32,478 bases of DNA from Clostridiales bacterium. GTDB lineage: Bacteria > Bacillota > Clostridia > Christensenellales > Pumilibacteraceae. The DNA is taken from positions 1-32,478 of the forward strand of contig JAITUJ010000032.1 of NCBI GenBank assembly GCA_031286385.1, in the 5' to 3' direction. The notes under the pieces are model-generated. The model worked only from the letters and a program-made list of their open reading frames with translations, searched no databases and was not told where the DNA came from. How positions within the stretch are numbered: position 1 is the stretch's first letter; every line of letters begins with the position of its first letter. Positions 15,649 to 24,825 of this stretch are shown piece by piece. The translations under genes were made by a program, and so were the position numbers.

Positions 15649-17020
15649 AAAAATGAAAGTAAGTAAATTTGTTATCACTCTAATCTGTTTAGGCTTGTTT
15701 TTGATAGTTGCAGGGACACTAGTTGCTTGCAATACACAGATTTCACCACCAGATAATGGCGGTGGTGGAGAGCAACCACCAACTGAAAGAGATTATTGGA
15801 TTGTTACCTTTGACACCAATGGTGGAACACCAATTGAAAGCGTGCATGTGTCAAAAGATTTGGTAGGAGAAGATAGTAGAATAAGAGAGCCAGAAAACCC
15901 AAGTAAAGAAGGCTTTGTTTTTGATGAATGGCGCGATGAAGATGCTAATAATGGAGATGGACTTGATTGGTTTTTTAACAACGGGATATCTACTACAAAT
16001 GTTACTAGAGATGTCACATTAACGGCTCAGTGGGATAAAATAATTGCAAATATTTCTTTTGAAAGCAATGGTGTAGGGGAGATTAAAGAGCAAGTTCGTA
16101 CAACTAACAAATATGGGGAAACACCAAAATATGGAGAATTGCCAAAACCTACAAGAGAAGGATATAGGTTTTGGGGATGGTCTTTTGTACAACCTGGACT
16201 AGTGACCAATACACCAGATTTGTTTGTTAGGGAATCTACTGAAATAGGAGGCAACGAAGAAGAAATTATGCATATTACTTTATATGCATGGTGGTGTAGT
16301 GATACTGATGAAGTTGGAAGAGCTGATTTTTCTTTAATCAATGACAAAGTTTACTATATGAAAATATATAGAGGTACTTTCAGTGTAGATATAGATATAC
16401 CCACAACATATAAAGACAAACCAGTGTTGATGGGTTTTCAAGGCGGTCCATTGGTTCCTAGTACGGCTGATGTGCGTTCGTTTAATGTGTCTAGCGATAA
16501 CCCTTTTTATTTCACCAATGGGATAGATGGTGTATTGTACAATAAAGATATGACAGCAATTGTGGCATACCCCCGATTTAGATATGCAGAAAGATATGAG
16601 ATGCCCAGTACAATAAAAGAGCTAGCACCTTGGTCGTTTTATAGTGCGGTTTTGTATGCAGATGCTACACTCAAAAGAACAGAGTTGATTTTTAATGAAG
16701 GCTTAGAAAATATAGGAGTAGGGGCGTTTTACAATGCATCAGATTCGATACGACAAATACAACTCCCCAGTAGTGTGAAATATATAGGAGATGAGGCGTT
16801 TGGTTATACAAGCGGTAGACTGAATGCTATAAATATCCCCAAAGGAGTAGAGTATGTAGGCAGAAATGCTTTTGTAGGCAACACTGATTTGACAATCTAT
16901 GTGGATGGACCGCAGCCACTACAAGATATTCATGGCAATTGGCTAGTAGACGGCTGGCATAAAGAGTGGGCAAAGGGGATTTATAGAAATTCAACTATAA
17001 TATGGGGTAGCGATGGTTGA
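15635..17020 (+). CDS. Lipoprotein with InlB B-repeats and BspA-type leucine-rich repeats
   Basis: About 461 aa. The start at 15635 is preferred because AGGAGG lies 10 bases upstream; it overlaps the previous stop by 14 bases, and an ATG at 15653 is possible. The N-terminus has a lipobox LVAC (Cys about 32), followed by a short Pro/Gly linker. Two InlB B-type (Listeria-Bacteroides) repeats follow: VTFDTNGGTPIESV to LTAQWDK, and ISFESNGVGE to LYAWW. The C-terminal ~200 residues are a BspA-like LRR_5 domain: MPSTIKELAPWSFYS, FNEGLENIGVGAFYN, LPSSVKYIGDEAFGY, IPKGVEYVGRNAFVG. The protein is probably anchored in the membrane outer face by a lipid, with repeats for binding host or cell partners. 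The tight overlap with the glycine-rich protein suggests that the two work together on the surface. Confidence 0.9.
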   Translation: MGIIKKMKVSKFVITLICLGLFLIVAGTLVACNTQISPPDNGGGGEQPPTERDYWIVTFDTNGGTPIESVHVSKDLVGEDSRIREPENPSKEGFVFDEWRDEDANNGDGLDWFFNNGISTTNVTRDVTLTAQWDKIIANISFESNGVGEIKEQVRTTNKYGETPKYGELPKPTREGYRFWGWSFVQPGLVTNTPDLFVRESTEIGGNEEEIMHITLYAWWCSDTDEVGRADFSLINDKVYYMKIYRGTFSVDIDIPTTYKDKPVLMGFQGGPLVPSTADVRSFNVSSDNPFYFTNGIDGVLYNKDMTAIVAYPRFRYAERYEMPSTIKELAPWSFYSAVLYADATLKRTELIFNEGLENIGVGAFYNASDSIRQIQLPSSVKYIGDEAFGYTSGRLNAINIPKGVEYVGRNAFVGNTDLTIYVDGPQPLQDIHGNWLVDGWHKEWAKGIYRNSTIIWGSDG

Positions 17021-17702
17021 GAGTAATAAAGGCACAGATTATCCCAATAATGTAGAAGTTTTTGAGCTTAATAGGCGGATAGATACAAGAAAGTTTATTA
17101 TGACTTTGCCATTTTTATTGGCTGGATTGTTGCTATGGTTCGCTATGTGGTCAATAGAAGGATATGTCAAAATTATTCCATTTTTAGTTGGAATCCCTTT
17201 TGTTAGCGTTTTCATAACGTTTTTAATAATGTTGTATAGGAGTAAATACACATATATTTTTCAGCAAAACGATAAAAGGTATCAATTTGCAATTTTTAAG
17301 TCCAGTAAAATAATTTATTATGTAAACGAGTTGCAAGCTATTTCTTATAATTGTAAAAGTGATAAAGTTGATATTGTTTCTGCAACGCTAAATCAAAGGT
17401 TATTGCATAATTTTGACCGGCAAGGTTATGAAATAGAGTGTCAATCACTTAATTTGAATAGAAATAAATTAGTACCGGATGGTCAGGTTGTTTTGTGTGA
17501 TTTTAAAAAAGGAAAATTACAAATTGAGGTTAAAAGTAACTGGAGTGGAGGGATAGGGCATATGAATCGCACAAAATATGTAATTAGTAATTATAAGATT
17601 ACTAAATTTGAATCAATAAACGAATTGATGACAAGTCGACATAAAAAATTTTATAAGAACCTAGATTTAGTTATAAAAAAATCTCCATTGATGCAAGGAT
17701 AG
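17013..17702 (+). CDS. Two-helix membrane protein with PH-like domain
   Basis: 229 aa. Two adjacent membrane helices lie at residues ~29-48 (IMTLPFLLAGLLLWFAMWSI) and ~53-75 (IIPFLVGIPFVSVFITFLIM), followed by a ~150-residue soluble domain of alternating beta strands (KYTYIFQQNDKRYQFAIF) ending in a helix. This layout resembles bacterial PH-domain membrane proteins, but no diagnostic motif is present. Its ATG lies 8 bases inside the end of the lipoprotein gene, so translation is coupled. With both termini inside, it could help export, assemble or stabilise the surface proteins encoded around it. Role not known. Confidence 0.6.
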   Translation: MVESNKGTDYPNNVEVFELNRRIDTRKFIMTLPFLLAGLLLWFAMWSIEGYVKIIPFLVGIPFVSVFITFLIMLYRSKYTYIFQQNDKRYQFAIFKSSKIIYYVNELQAISYNCKSDKVDIVSATLNQRLLHNFDRQGYEIECQSLNLNRNKLVPDGQVVLCDFKKGKLQIEVKSNWSGGIGHMNRTKYVISNYKITKFESINELMTSRHKKFYKNLDLVIKKSPLMQG

Positions 17703-17706
17703 TCAT

Positions 17707-20700
17707 ATGAATAAAACAAACAGTAAAAAAGTAATAATCATTAGCACGCTACTTATAGCAGTGCTTTTAGTCACAAGTGTTTATCAAATATTGCCCCACA
17801 TAGGTAATTTTGGTAATCTATTTAAACAAAATCATAAGCAAGGCAATACTCAAATTGCAAGCAATATGCAAGGTGGTAATACTCAACAGCAATTGGATAA
17901 TTTAGATAAGTTAGTCACAGAAAATGGTGGGAGTATGGACAAGTATAGTTCGGAAGCTGAATATAATAAAGCTCAAAATACTCCAAAGTCATTGGATAGT
18001 GAAACTCAAAAGTTGTTGCAAGAAGCTCAAAGCAAGCGTGACAATATCGCAAGAAATGTCAATCAACGCATTATTGTTTTGGATAATTTAACAAATCAAC
18101 CTTTACAGAATGTAGCAGTATGGATAGATGATATGCCTAGATTTACTAACCGTGAGGGTGTAGTATCGACAACCATTGATAAAGGACGAGTATATCTTTT
18201 AGTGGAGCAAGATGACTATATTCCCTACATGGAATATATGGAAGTTGGCAACAGTGATAAGGTAATTTATCTCAAACATCCAAGTGATGATTTGAACATT
18301 TCTGCTGTGTGGTTATCTTACAACGATGATGTTGCCAATCTACTGACGCAAGATTATGGCATTGATATGGATGACAATGATATAGACAATGCTAAGATTG
18401 AGATAGTGTCTAATGTAGATGCTGATGAATATCGTATCTTTCAAAATGGTAATGTTGTACTGCAAAACAGCACAGGTGTGTTTGAGAATATAAAACTAAA
18501 AGAGCTGTTTGTTGTGGGTGGTAATATTAGTGTACAAATATTGTACAGTGGCATAGAGTCAAGAATATATAGAACAACGCTAGAATTTGTTGACTCATAT
18601 AATCTAAATGTACTGCAGGCTTTGACAGACAATCAAGTTAATGATGGTGATTCTAATGTTGATTTAGGTGGCGATATGGGTGTTTTTGGTATACCTAGTT
18701 TACTATTCTTATTTGATATGCTGTCAAAGTTTAATGATTTTGGTAACGATGATTTTAAAATAGAAAGCATCTATAATAATTACAAAAAAGAGTATACACT
18801 TTTGATTGGATATCAGCTAGCTAAATGGGATAATAGTAAAGGTGAAAAGTCCAACGCAATAAAAGATACAAAAGAGGCAATAAAAATTATTAAGCAAAAA
18901 GGTTATGGTTGGGAGAAAAGATTAAGTGATTTTTTCAATAGTGATCCAAATTATAAACCATGGTCATCTGGGAAAAATCACACGACACTATTAAATAAAA
19001 AAGTTGAAGTAACATTTGGTATAATAGGCGATATTACATTCTCGACCAAAGATGGTTGGAAGATTATTGATGCTAATATTGGGTTAAATGCAGAAGCTAC
19101 ATTGAGATTATCGTGGAATATGATATTTTTTGTTGTCGTGCCTATTCCTGTATATTTTTATATAGAAGGAAAGTTTAGTGCATCAATAAGCTATGACTTT
19201 TTAAAAAAGATTATAAAATTAGTGATTGAAATATCCATTACTGCTGGGGCAGGATTAGGACTTGATGGGATAGCGGGAGTTGGAGTTAAAATAGGTGTAG
19301 GATTAGAAATGACGTGGAATAGCTTACCGGACATGAGTCAATGGAGTGGAGAGGGTAAATTTCAAATAGGTTTTGAGTTTTTCTTTTTATTTTTCACACA
19401 AGAGTTTATACTTTATCAGTTAGACGGCACTCTTTGGGATACTCACGACAAACCATCTGCCGAAATACCAAGTAGTATAAGCAAGTCTATAAAGATGATG
19501 GGACAAGATTCCCAAGCCTACGAGGATGCTAGACCACAACTCACACAAGTAGGAGATAAGTATATAGCAACCTATTTGGAAAGTGGAAAAGCAGTAAATG
19601 GAGTTACCCCTACGCAGCTCATGTACAAAGTGTACGATAACGGAGTATGGTCACAACCGCAAGCAGTTGTCAATCCAGCGACACAAAATAGAGCAACCAA
19701 AGATAATCAATACTTTGACTTGTATCCTAGTATGCAAGTAGTCAATGACAAGGCGTATGTGACATGGCAAAGAATACCACAAGGAGATGTAAATAGACTC
19801 ATTGCAAAGACTGCTAAATCAGGTATAACCAAAGAGGATATCAATAGTATAGCAAGCAAGGCAGAGATTTATATCAGTGAGTTTGATGCTATCAACAATA
19901 TTTTTGATACTCCACAACAAGTTACGCAAAATGCTGTTTGGGATACATTGCCAAAATTGACAGCTGACAATCAAGGCAGTATTATTGCTACATGGATATC
20001 TAATGACAACAATGATATTTTTGGCACAAGTGGTACATCAAGTATTCAATACTCTACACTTCAAAACAGCACATGGTCAGCACCTACCACAGCCTATCAA
20101 ACACAAAAGCCAATCTTAGACTATAATGCAACATGGGACAATGGACTAGTAGTTGCAGCCAATATAAACCAGTCTACTGATTTAGCTAGTACAACAGATA
20201 GGCAAGTTATCTTGATAAAGAACAATGAGCCTACACAAATAACAAATAGCGAGTCTTATTCAGGTTCTGCACAGTTTGTCAACATAGAAGGCAAAACACT
20301 ATTGTTCTACAATGATGAAGGTAAGATATCATATATAGACATAGCGACCAATGAGCAAGTAGACATCACAGAGTATGAGGGAGATTTTACTGTACTCAAT
20401 GACAATGGCAATTTGACTATACTATATTTAGGCGGAGCGCATATAAGCCAAGTCAACAAGATGGTGTATGACAGCGATACAAGACAGTGGACACAAGGCT
20501 TGCAGGTGACCAATAGTGATTATTCTGTTAGACAGTTTTCTGCAATTACTACTTCAAATGGTGGACTAGCAATATTATCTCACGCTTTGCAAAAAGGTGA
20601 TAACAATGACATCACAGCATCACAAATAGACTTTGTGATAGATGATACCATCAATAAAAAGTATGACTTGCAATTAGATAGTGCATATGTTTTTGACAGC

Positions 20701-21324
20701 CTAAACAACAATCAAGATAGCACACTTTACATGACTATAAGCAATCAAGGAGAGTACTCTTTTGATAGCGTTAAAATTGACATAAACGGACAACCAATAG
20801 TGCAAGATTTAGATACACCATTGTTGCCACACGAGTTGAGAGTGTTGCAAGTGCCGTTCAAGTACACACAAGCCGATACCTTAGATATCTATGCTGAGAT
20901 AAACGGTCAAACAGAGTGCGACTACACAAATAACACATATACCGTTGATACCAGTTTTGCAAAGTTTGAGATAGATTATAGAGATTATGTCAATGATGAT
21001 ACGATGTATTTTGATATCAAAAACTTATCTATGTTTGATAGCAATGTAAAGTTGAGAGTGACCAACAAAGATGAAGAAGTTATTTTTGAAACGCAAGAAT
21101 ATAGTCTATCAGCTTTATCATCAATCACAATAGAGATAGCCAAAGAGTATGACAAGTGGGGAATAAACGGATATGATATTTTCAAATTTGAGATAATTAG
21201 TGATGTACAACAACAATTCAATCAATATGTCACAATGCTCATACTCAACACACCATCGCAACCAATCAAAGACAACCCATACAAAGATATGCTAGATTTA
21301 GCAGAGTCATTGAGTATGTTTTAG
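17707..21324 (+). CDS. Giant membrane-anchored surface protein with propeller-like and CARDB-like domains
   Basis: 1205 aa. An N-terminal signal anchor lies at residues ~9-25 (VIIISTLLIAVLLVTSV), with no obvious cleavage site. Residues ~118-180 form a carboxypeptidase-regulatory/Ig-like fold (IIVLDNLTNQPLQNVAVWID). A middle domain contains hydrophobic beta stretches (MIFFVVVPIPVYFYIEGK). Residues ~600-900 hold repeated blades (ATYLESGKA, VTWQRIPQG, IATWISNDN, each followed by a Trp-Ser or similar turn), suggesting a beta-propeller. Residues ~985-1085 resemble a CARDB adhesion module (YMTISNQGEYSFDSVKIDI to ECDYTNNTYTV). AAGGAT lies shortly before ATG, 5 bases after the previous stop. It is probably a structural or binding component of the surface complex. 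Domain calls are by eye and moderate. Confidence 0.75.
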   Translation: MNKTNSKKVIIISTLLIAVLLVTSVYQILPHIGNFGNLFKQNHKQGNTQIASNMQGGNTQQQLDNLDKLVTENGGSMDKYSSEAEYNKAQNTPKSLDSETQKLLQEAQSKRDNIARNVNQRIIVLDNLTNQPLQNVAVWIDDMPRFTNREGVVSTTIDKGRVYLLVEQDDYIPYMEYMEVGNSDKVIYLKHPSDDLNISAVWLSYNDDVANLLTQDYGIDMDDNDIDNAKIEIVSNVDADEYRIFQNGNVVLQNSTGVFENIKLKELFVVGGNISVQILYSGIESRIYRTTLEFVDSYNLNVLQALTDNQVNDGDSNVDLGGDMGVFGIPSLLFLFDMLSKFNDFGNDDFKIESIYNNYKKEYTLLIGYQLAKWDNSKGEKSNAIKDTKEAIKIIKQKGYGWEKRLSDFFNSDPNYKPWSSGKNHTTLLNKKVEVTFGIIGDITFSTKDGWKIIDANIGLNAEATLRLSWNMIFFVVVPIPVYFYIEGKFSASISYDFLKKIIKLVIEISITAGAGLGLDGIAGVGVKIGVGLEMTWNSLPDMSQWSGEGKFQIGFEFFFLFFTQEFILYQLDGTLWDTHDKPSAEIPSSISKSIKMMGQDSQAYEDARPQLTQVGDKYIATYLESGKAVNGVTPTQLMYKVYDNGVWSQPQAVVNPATQNRATKDNQYFDLYPSMQVVNDKAYVTWQRIPQGDVNRLIAKTAKSGITKEDINSIASKAEIYISEFDAINNIFDTPQQVTQNAVWDTLPKLTADNQGSIIATWISNDNNDIFGTSGTSSIQYSTLQNSTWSAPTTAYQTQKPILDYNATWDNGLVVAANINQSTDLASTTDRQVILIKNNEPTQITNSESYSGSAQFVNIEGKTLLFYNDEGKISYIDIATNEQVDITEYEGDFTVLNDNGNLTILYLGGAHISQVNKMVYDSDTRQWTQGLQVTNSDYSVRQFSAITTSNGGLAILSHALQKGDNNDITASQIDFVIDDTINKKYDLQLDSAYVFDSLNNNQDSTLYMTISNQGEYSFDSVKIDINGQPIVQDLDTPLLPHELRVLQVPFKYTQADTLDIYAEINGQTECDYTNNTYTVDTSFAKFEIDYRDYVNDDTMYFDIKNLSMFDSNVKLRVTNKDEEVIFETQEYSLSALSSITIEIAKEYDKWGINGYDIFKFEIISDVQQQFNQYVTMLILNTPSQPIKDNPYKDMLDLAESLSMF

Positions 21325-21374
21325 TGTAGTAGCATTATGTAGTATAACCCCAGAGAAACAAGAAGGCAAAACAA

Positions 21375-22232
21375 ATGAATGCAAAGAGCTTATTGAACAA
21401 TAGAAAGAATTTACTGATATTGATGATAGCGTTGAGTGTATCATTTGTTTTGACAACTACTTTTTTTGTGCTAGGATTTTTTAAAAGCAACTACTTTTGG
21501 TTAGATAAAGCTAACAACAGTCTAAATATTGACCGCACACAAAGCACGCAAACAGTAGATAGAAAAATATCCATTAGACAAATTGATACTCAGGAGTTAT
21601 TGAGTAAAAGCAAACAAAAGTACACAGTAGACTTGACAGGTGATACACCATATGCAAAGTTAGAGATTAGCAGAGCATACTATTTACCTGATATGCAAGA
21701 TGACAATAGTAAAATAACATATGAGCTACAAAATAATATATTGCAAGTGACAAGTACAATAGGTGATAGCACTACCAACACTAGCAATGCGTCTGACATA
21801 AACGCTTTTTGGACAATACTAGACGAACGAGGTAGTGGATTAAGATACGACCTATCCAAAGATAATTTTGACAATATCGACACAACGCATAGCAATACCC
21901 ATACAGTCTCTGCAAATATAAGAGATAATAAATTACAAGAATTTTTTGGACAAGATGATATAGATTATTCTACTATAAGCTCAACCACAATAACAGTAGT
22001 ACTAGATAGCAATTTGCGACTCATCAAGTTGACTATCAGCTACAAAAGCAGTCTAAGTGATACACCAATCCAAACGAACATAGATATCAGCGTACAACAA
22101 TCATCAAGCGGTGAAAAGTTGCCTACAATGACAGCATCTCAAATAGCATTCTTGGTGCTAAGTATTTTGCTGTTGGCAAGTCTATGTGTTGTGGCGTATA
22201 GATTGTATATATTGAAAGCAAAAGACTTTTAA
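21375..22232 (+). CDS. Bitopic membrane protein, last gene of the surface operon
   Basis: 285 aa with one membrane helix at each end: ~14-36 (LLILMIALSVSFVLTTTFFV) and ~255-277 (IAFLVLSILLLASLCVVAYR), leaving ~215 residues outside the membrane. The extracellular part is beta-rich (YAKLEISRAYYLPDM, STTITVVLDSNLRLIKLT), with a conserved-looking strand pattern but no known family. AGAAGG stands before the ATG; the gap to the previous gene is 50 bases. It may be an assembly or anchoring partner of the 1205-aa protein. The operon ends here, with repeat copy 2 starting 32 bases later. Confidence 0.6.
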   Translation: MNAKSLLNNRKNLLILMIALSVSFVLTTTFFVLGFFKSNYFWLDKANNSLNIDRTQSTQTVDRKISIRQIDTQELLSKSKQKYTVDLTGDTPYAKLEISRAYYLPDMQDDNSKITYELQNNILQVTSTIGDSTTNTSNASDINAFWTILDERGSGLRYDLSKDNFDNIDTTHSNTHTVSANIRDNKLQEFFGQDDIDYSTISSTTITVVLDSNLRLIKLTISYKSSLSDTPIQTNIDISVQQSSSGEKLPTMTASQIAFLVLSILLLASLCVVAYRLYILKAKDF

Positions 22233-22263
22233 AAGACTATAAAATATCAGTAGATAGTAATGT

Positions 22264-22550
22264 CATTCGCAAAATCAAGTTATAAATCAAGAACCTGCGT
22301 ATTGTCCCTCTTTACCACAATACCCCGTAGATAAGTCTTAGTAACAAAAGACCTATTTACGGGCTTTTTTTATGCCCTTTATACGAATTTTGCAAGATTT
22401 TCACACAAATTATCCAAGTTTTTGATTAACGCAAAATCAAGTTGATTATTTTTTGTCTTAGTGAGTTTTGAAAGAAAGGGAACAGAGTGTCTTAGCTACA
22501 AAATCCAAACTTGATTATTGAGTAAATCGCCCAAAAACTTGATTATTTTG
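22264..22550 (+). repeat. Long intergenic repeat, copy 2
   Basis: It has the same order as copy 1: ATTCGCAAAATCAAG, CCTGCG, small hairpin TATTGT/ACAATA (22300-22322), terminator hairpin, then GTCTTAR motifs (starts 22335, 22455, 22489; the last two 34 apart) and CTTGATTATT units (about 22509 and 22534). A 6-1-6 palindrome AATCAAGTTGATT lies near 22435. The middle differs from copies 1 and 3, which share about 65 bases that are absent here. With the hairpin at 22574 this fills the 456-base gap between 22233 and 22688, which otherwise holds no gene. Confidence 0.75.
22323..22370 (+). terminator. Variant terminator of the surface operon
   Basis: The left arm CCCGTAGATAAGTCTT (22324-22339) is identical to the other copies, but the right arm (22348-22363) differs, giving a 16-bp stem with one mismatch and one G-T pair and an 8-base loop, followed by CTTTTTTT. 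Confidence 0.85.
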
Positions 22551-22573
22551 CTTGCAAAATTGCCATTTTTCAC

Positions 22574-22638
22574 GCACCTACGGGATTTGAATTCCCCTCG
22601 CAAATTTGTTTTGAGAACGACCCGTAAAAACGCAGGTT
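22574..22638. other. Conserved structured element, copy A
   Basis: ACGGG (22580-22584) pairs with CCCGT (22621-22625) around 36 bases that contain a second conserved stem (TTC-CC-CTC / GAGAA). The sequence recurs at 27476-27542 with a changed loop but preserved arms. ACGCAGGTT at its right end is the inverse of AACCTGCGT at 22292-22300, so the whole intergenic unit is framed by an inverted repeat 329 bases apart. Confidence 0.55.
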
Positions 22639-22652
22639 TTTATAGTATTGAA

Positions 22653-22681
22653 TGGACTTTTTGTGGTGAAAATGATATAAT
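22653..22681 (+). promoter_or_regulatory. Extended -10 promoter of a small-ORF module
   Basis: -35 TGGACT (22653-22658), 17-bp spacer, TGA-TATAAT (22676-22681). The ATG of the next ORF is only 8 bases after the -10, so the message would be nearly leaderless. Confidence 0.7.
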
Positions 22682-22688
22682 TATAGGC

Positions 22689-22808
22689 ATGGACAACAAT
22701 ATAAAAGATTTGTTTTTATTGGCGGGTAGCATAATTTATAACTGTTGCAATGATTTGCCAAGTGCCAGAATGTATAGATGTGTCATATTTTACAATGAAA
22801 AATACTGA
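22689..22808 (+). CDS. 39-aa ORF, possibly leaderless or frameshifted gene start
   Basis: It reads MDNNIKDLFLLAGSIIYNCC then NDLPSARMYRCVIFYNEKY. It starts right behind a good promoter and overlaps the next ORF by 14 bases in another frame. The two may originally have been one ~125-aa protein separated by an indel near 22795-22808. No family recognised. Confidence 0.4.
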   Translation: MDNNIKDLFLLAGSIIYNCCNDLPSARMYRCVIFYNEKY

Positions 22809-23064
22809 TTTAAAAAAGAAACTGAAAGAAATAATTCCTAATTCTACAGCTAGTCAAACAGTAAATTCAGAAATGAGGCAAGCAATATATAATAGGTTGC
22901 TTTTGGATAATCCAAACTCTCAGTTGATTGAAAGAGAAATAGATACAAAATCTATTTTTGGAGAGAAGGATGTATATTCTAATTTAGAAAAGCAGTTGCC
23001 GGATTACTATTTGTTCAAAGCGGATAGGGAAAAGCCAATTCGCAATATGACTGTTGTCGTATAG
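22795..23064 (+). CDS. 89-aa soluble protein, unknown
   Basis: It reads MKNTDLKKKLKEIIPNSTAS onward, mostly helical and charged, with SQLIEREIDTKSIFGEKD and a C-terminal DYYLFKADREKPIRN. There is no signal peptide or membrane helix. No ribosome site is obvious, so translation would depend on coupling to the overlapping 39-aa ORF, or the two are fragments of one gene. It stops 23 bases before the RHS fragment opens. An immunity role next to RHS sequence is possible, but in RHS loci immunity genes usually lie after the toxin tip. Confidence 0.4.
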   Translation: MKNTDLKKKLKEIIPNSTASQTVNSEMRQAIYNRLLLDNPNSQLIEREIDTKSIFGEKDVYSNLEKQLPDYYLFKADREKPIRNMTVVV

Positions 23065-23087
23065 AACAAACATCTCTTGTTTAATAA

Positions 23088-24653
23088 AAGCAAATTAGGA
23101 AAAAAGCAAACATTGTACACAACAGAGTTGTGCAAGAACGGACTAATAGAGTGTTGAGTGGTCAAGTTAATGAGTCTAAGTACACATATAAAAAGAACTA
23201 TTACACAGACAAAGGTGAAATCTCCCGAGTGGAAAGTTATGTAGAAGGAGAACAAGCAAGAAGTGGTGTCAATGTAGAGCAAAGGATGTATGATGACAAG
23301 TCAAACATCATAAAAAAAGTCACATACAATACACTTGACAGTGTAAGCAAGAACGTGATAAAATATGAGCATAAGGAGAATAGGGAAAAACTAGATTGTA
23401 AAATAGATCAAGATAAAGCTGATGAAGTAGCAACCCAAAGTGTAGATTGGCACACAGGCAAACAGACAGGGTTGACACAAAGCGATGAGACAGGCCAGTC
23501 AAGTAGCACAAGTGTGAGGTACAACGCTGGCGAAGTCACAAGATTGACAAGTGGACTGAACACAGTCAACTACGAGTACGATGGCAAGCGACGCAAAATT
23601 AGAGTTGTGCTAAACGGTACAGAGCATAGTAAGTTTGCGTACACCGATGCGAGCAGTAGCAACGCATTTGTAGATACAATGACCCAAACACAAGTCACTG
23701 GAACAAGTGCAGTAGTCACTGAAACTAGAACAGATGTGCGTGGCAATGTGCTAACAAAACGCATAAACAAATTACTGCAACACACCAACACATACCACAT
23801 TGACGGTAGGCTGAACACCAGCACAGACAACGTACGCAATGTAATCACAACAAAGCACTATGACAATGTGATGCAAGGCAGAGTGAACAGTGTAAGTGTA
23901 GGCAGTCTAAAAGAAGACTACGCATACGATGCTAATGGCAGTCTGTCTAAGAGAAGTATAAGGATAGGAACAAGCACAGTGAGTGCAAACAATCTGGTGT
24001 ATGAGTATGTATACAAAAGCAACTATGCAAGAGAGCTAGACTACACCACAACACCACAGAACATGAGAGTATATCCTACAACAGATGTATTAGGTAGAGA
24101 TGTAGGCAAGGTGGTGACAAGCAACAGCAATACTCGATACGCAGAATATAAGGCGTACGTCAAGTATGGGGACAGAACAACTAATCTAGTATCCAACATC
24201 CGATACAGCAGTGGAAGTAGTCTAGCAGACACTCTCAAATACAAGTACGATGATAGAGGTAACATTGTAGAGGAACGTCTCAACGGCAGACTAGATAGAC
24301 GGTATGAGTATGACAGTATAGGCAGGCTGACAAGAGAGGACAACAGGACACACAACAAGACAACAGTGTGGACATATGACAATAGTGGAAATATTCTGTC
24401 AAGAAGACAAGGAGTGTTTAGTCTTGAGAGAGATAGTGACAAAGTCAGCTTAGGTAATGAAACCCTGTACCGCTATGACGGTAACAACAGTGACAGACTG
24501 ATAGAATATGGCAGTGAGACATTTGCCTATGACAACATAGGCAATCCAACCAGGTATCGTAGCAATGCGATGACATGGGAGCGAGGAAGTTTGCTTGCAA
24601 CTTACCGAAGCAATTCAAATGGTGATGATGAGATGACTTACAAGCAAAAATAA
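23088..24653 (+). pseudogene. RHS/YD-repeat protein fragment, truncated at both ends
   Basis: The frame is open from 23088 (in-frame stop just before) to 24653, about 521 residues, with no proper start. YD-type repeats run throughout: VNYEYDGKRRKIRV, EDYAYDANGSLSKRS, YKYDDRGNIVEERLNG, YEYDSIGRLTRED, WTYDNSGNILSRRQG, FAYDNIGNPTRYRSN. Full RHS or wall-associated YD proteins exceed 1500 residues, with signal or N-terminal domains, a conserved core end and a toxin tip. Here the end stops at DDEMTYKQK, before the usual YTYDANGIRTSK-like and DPxGR motifs. It has visibly higher G+C and different codon use (many agc, aca, gta) from its neighbours. It is a passenger fragment from a polymorphic-toxin or wall-protein gene. 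No RHS function is expected. Confidence 0.85.
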
Positions 24654-24690
24654 CTCACTTAGTGTAGTTTTGTAAAGTGGGTTGTTTGTC
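24653..24690 (+). terminator. Weak terminator after the RHS fragment
   Basis: An 8-bp stem (ACTCACTT at 24653-24660 with 24675-24682, one G-T pair) and a 14-base loop, followed by the T-rich TGTTTGTC. It is weaker than the other terminators. Confidence 0.4.
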
Positions 24691-24722
24691 ATAAAAATTA
24701 AAAAAATGTATCATAAAACAGT

Positions 24723-24750
24723 TTGCAAATTTTGGTTTATGTAGTATAAT
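24723..24750 (+). promoter_or_regulatory. Promoter of the lipoprotein-subtilase pair
   Basis: TTGCAA (24723-24728), 16 bp, TATAAT (24745-24750), 76 bases before ATG 24826. A second TATAAT at 24814-24819 lies just 7 bases before the ATG and may give a leaderless transcript. Confidence 0.6.
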
Positions 24751-24825
24751 AATTGTTTAGAAACAATAAGTTTGGGATTGCAAAAAAGAATAATAACCAT
24801 ATAAAGACATTCATATAATAGTTGT

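Noticed and set aside
22578..22602. GGGA-TTTGAAT-TCCC resembles a tRNA T-arm, suggesting a tRNA fragment or att site.
   Set aside because: No matching acceptor, D or anticodon arms nearby, no CCA end, and the copy at 27485 alters the loop to CTTCAAT. It fits better as part of a repeated hairpin element.
22292..22638. Inverted ends AACCTGCGT/ACGCAGGTT suggested an integron attC site.
   Set aside because: The canonical RYYYAAC/GTTRRRY cores are not correctly placed, no integrase gene is in the window, and copy 3 does not keep the right end well.
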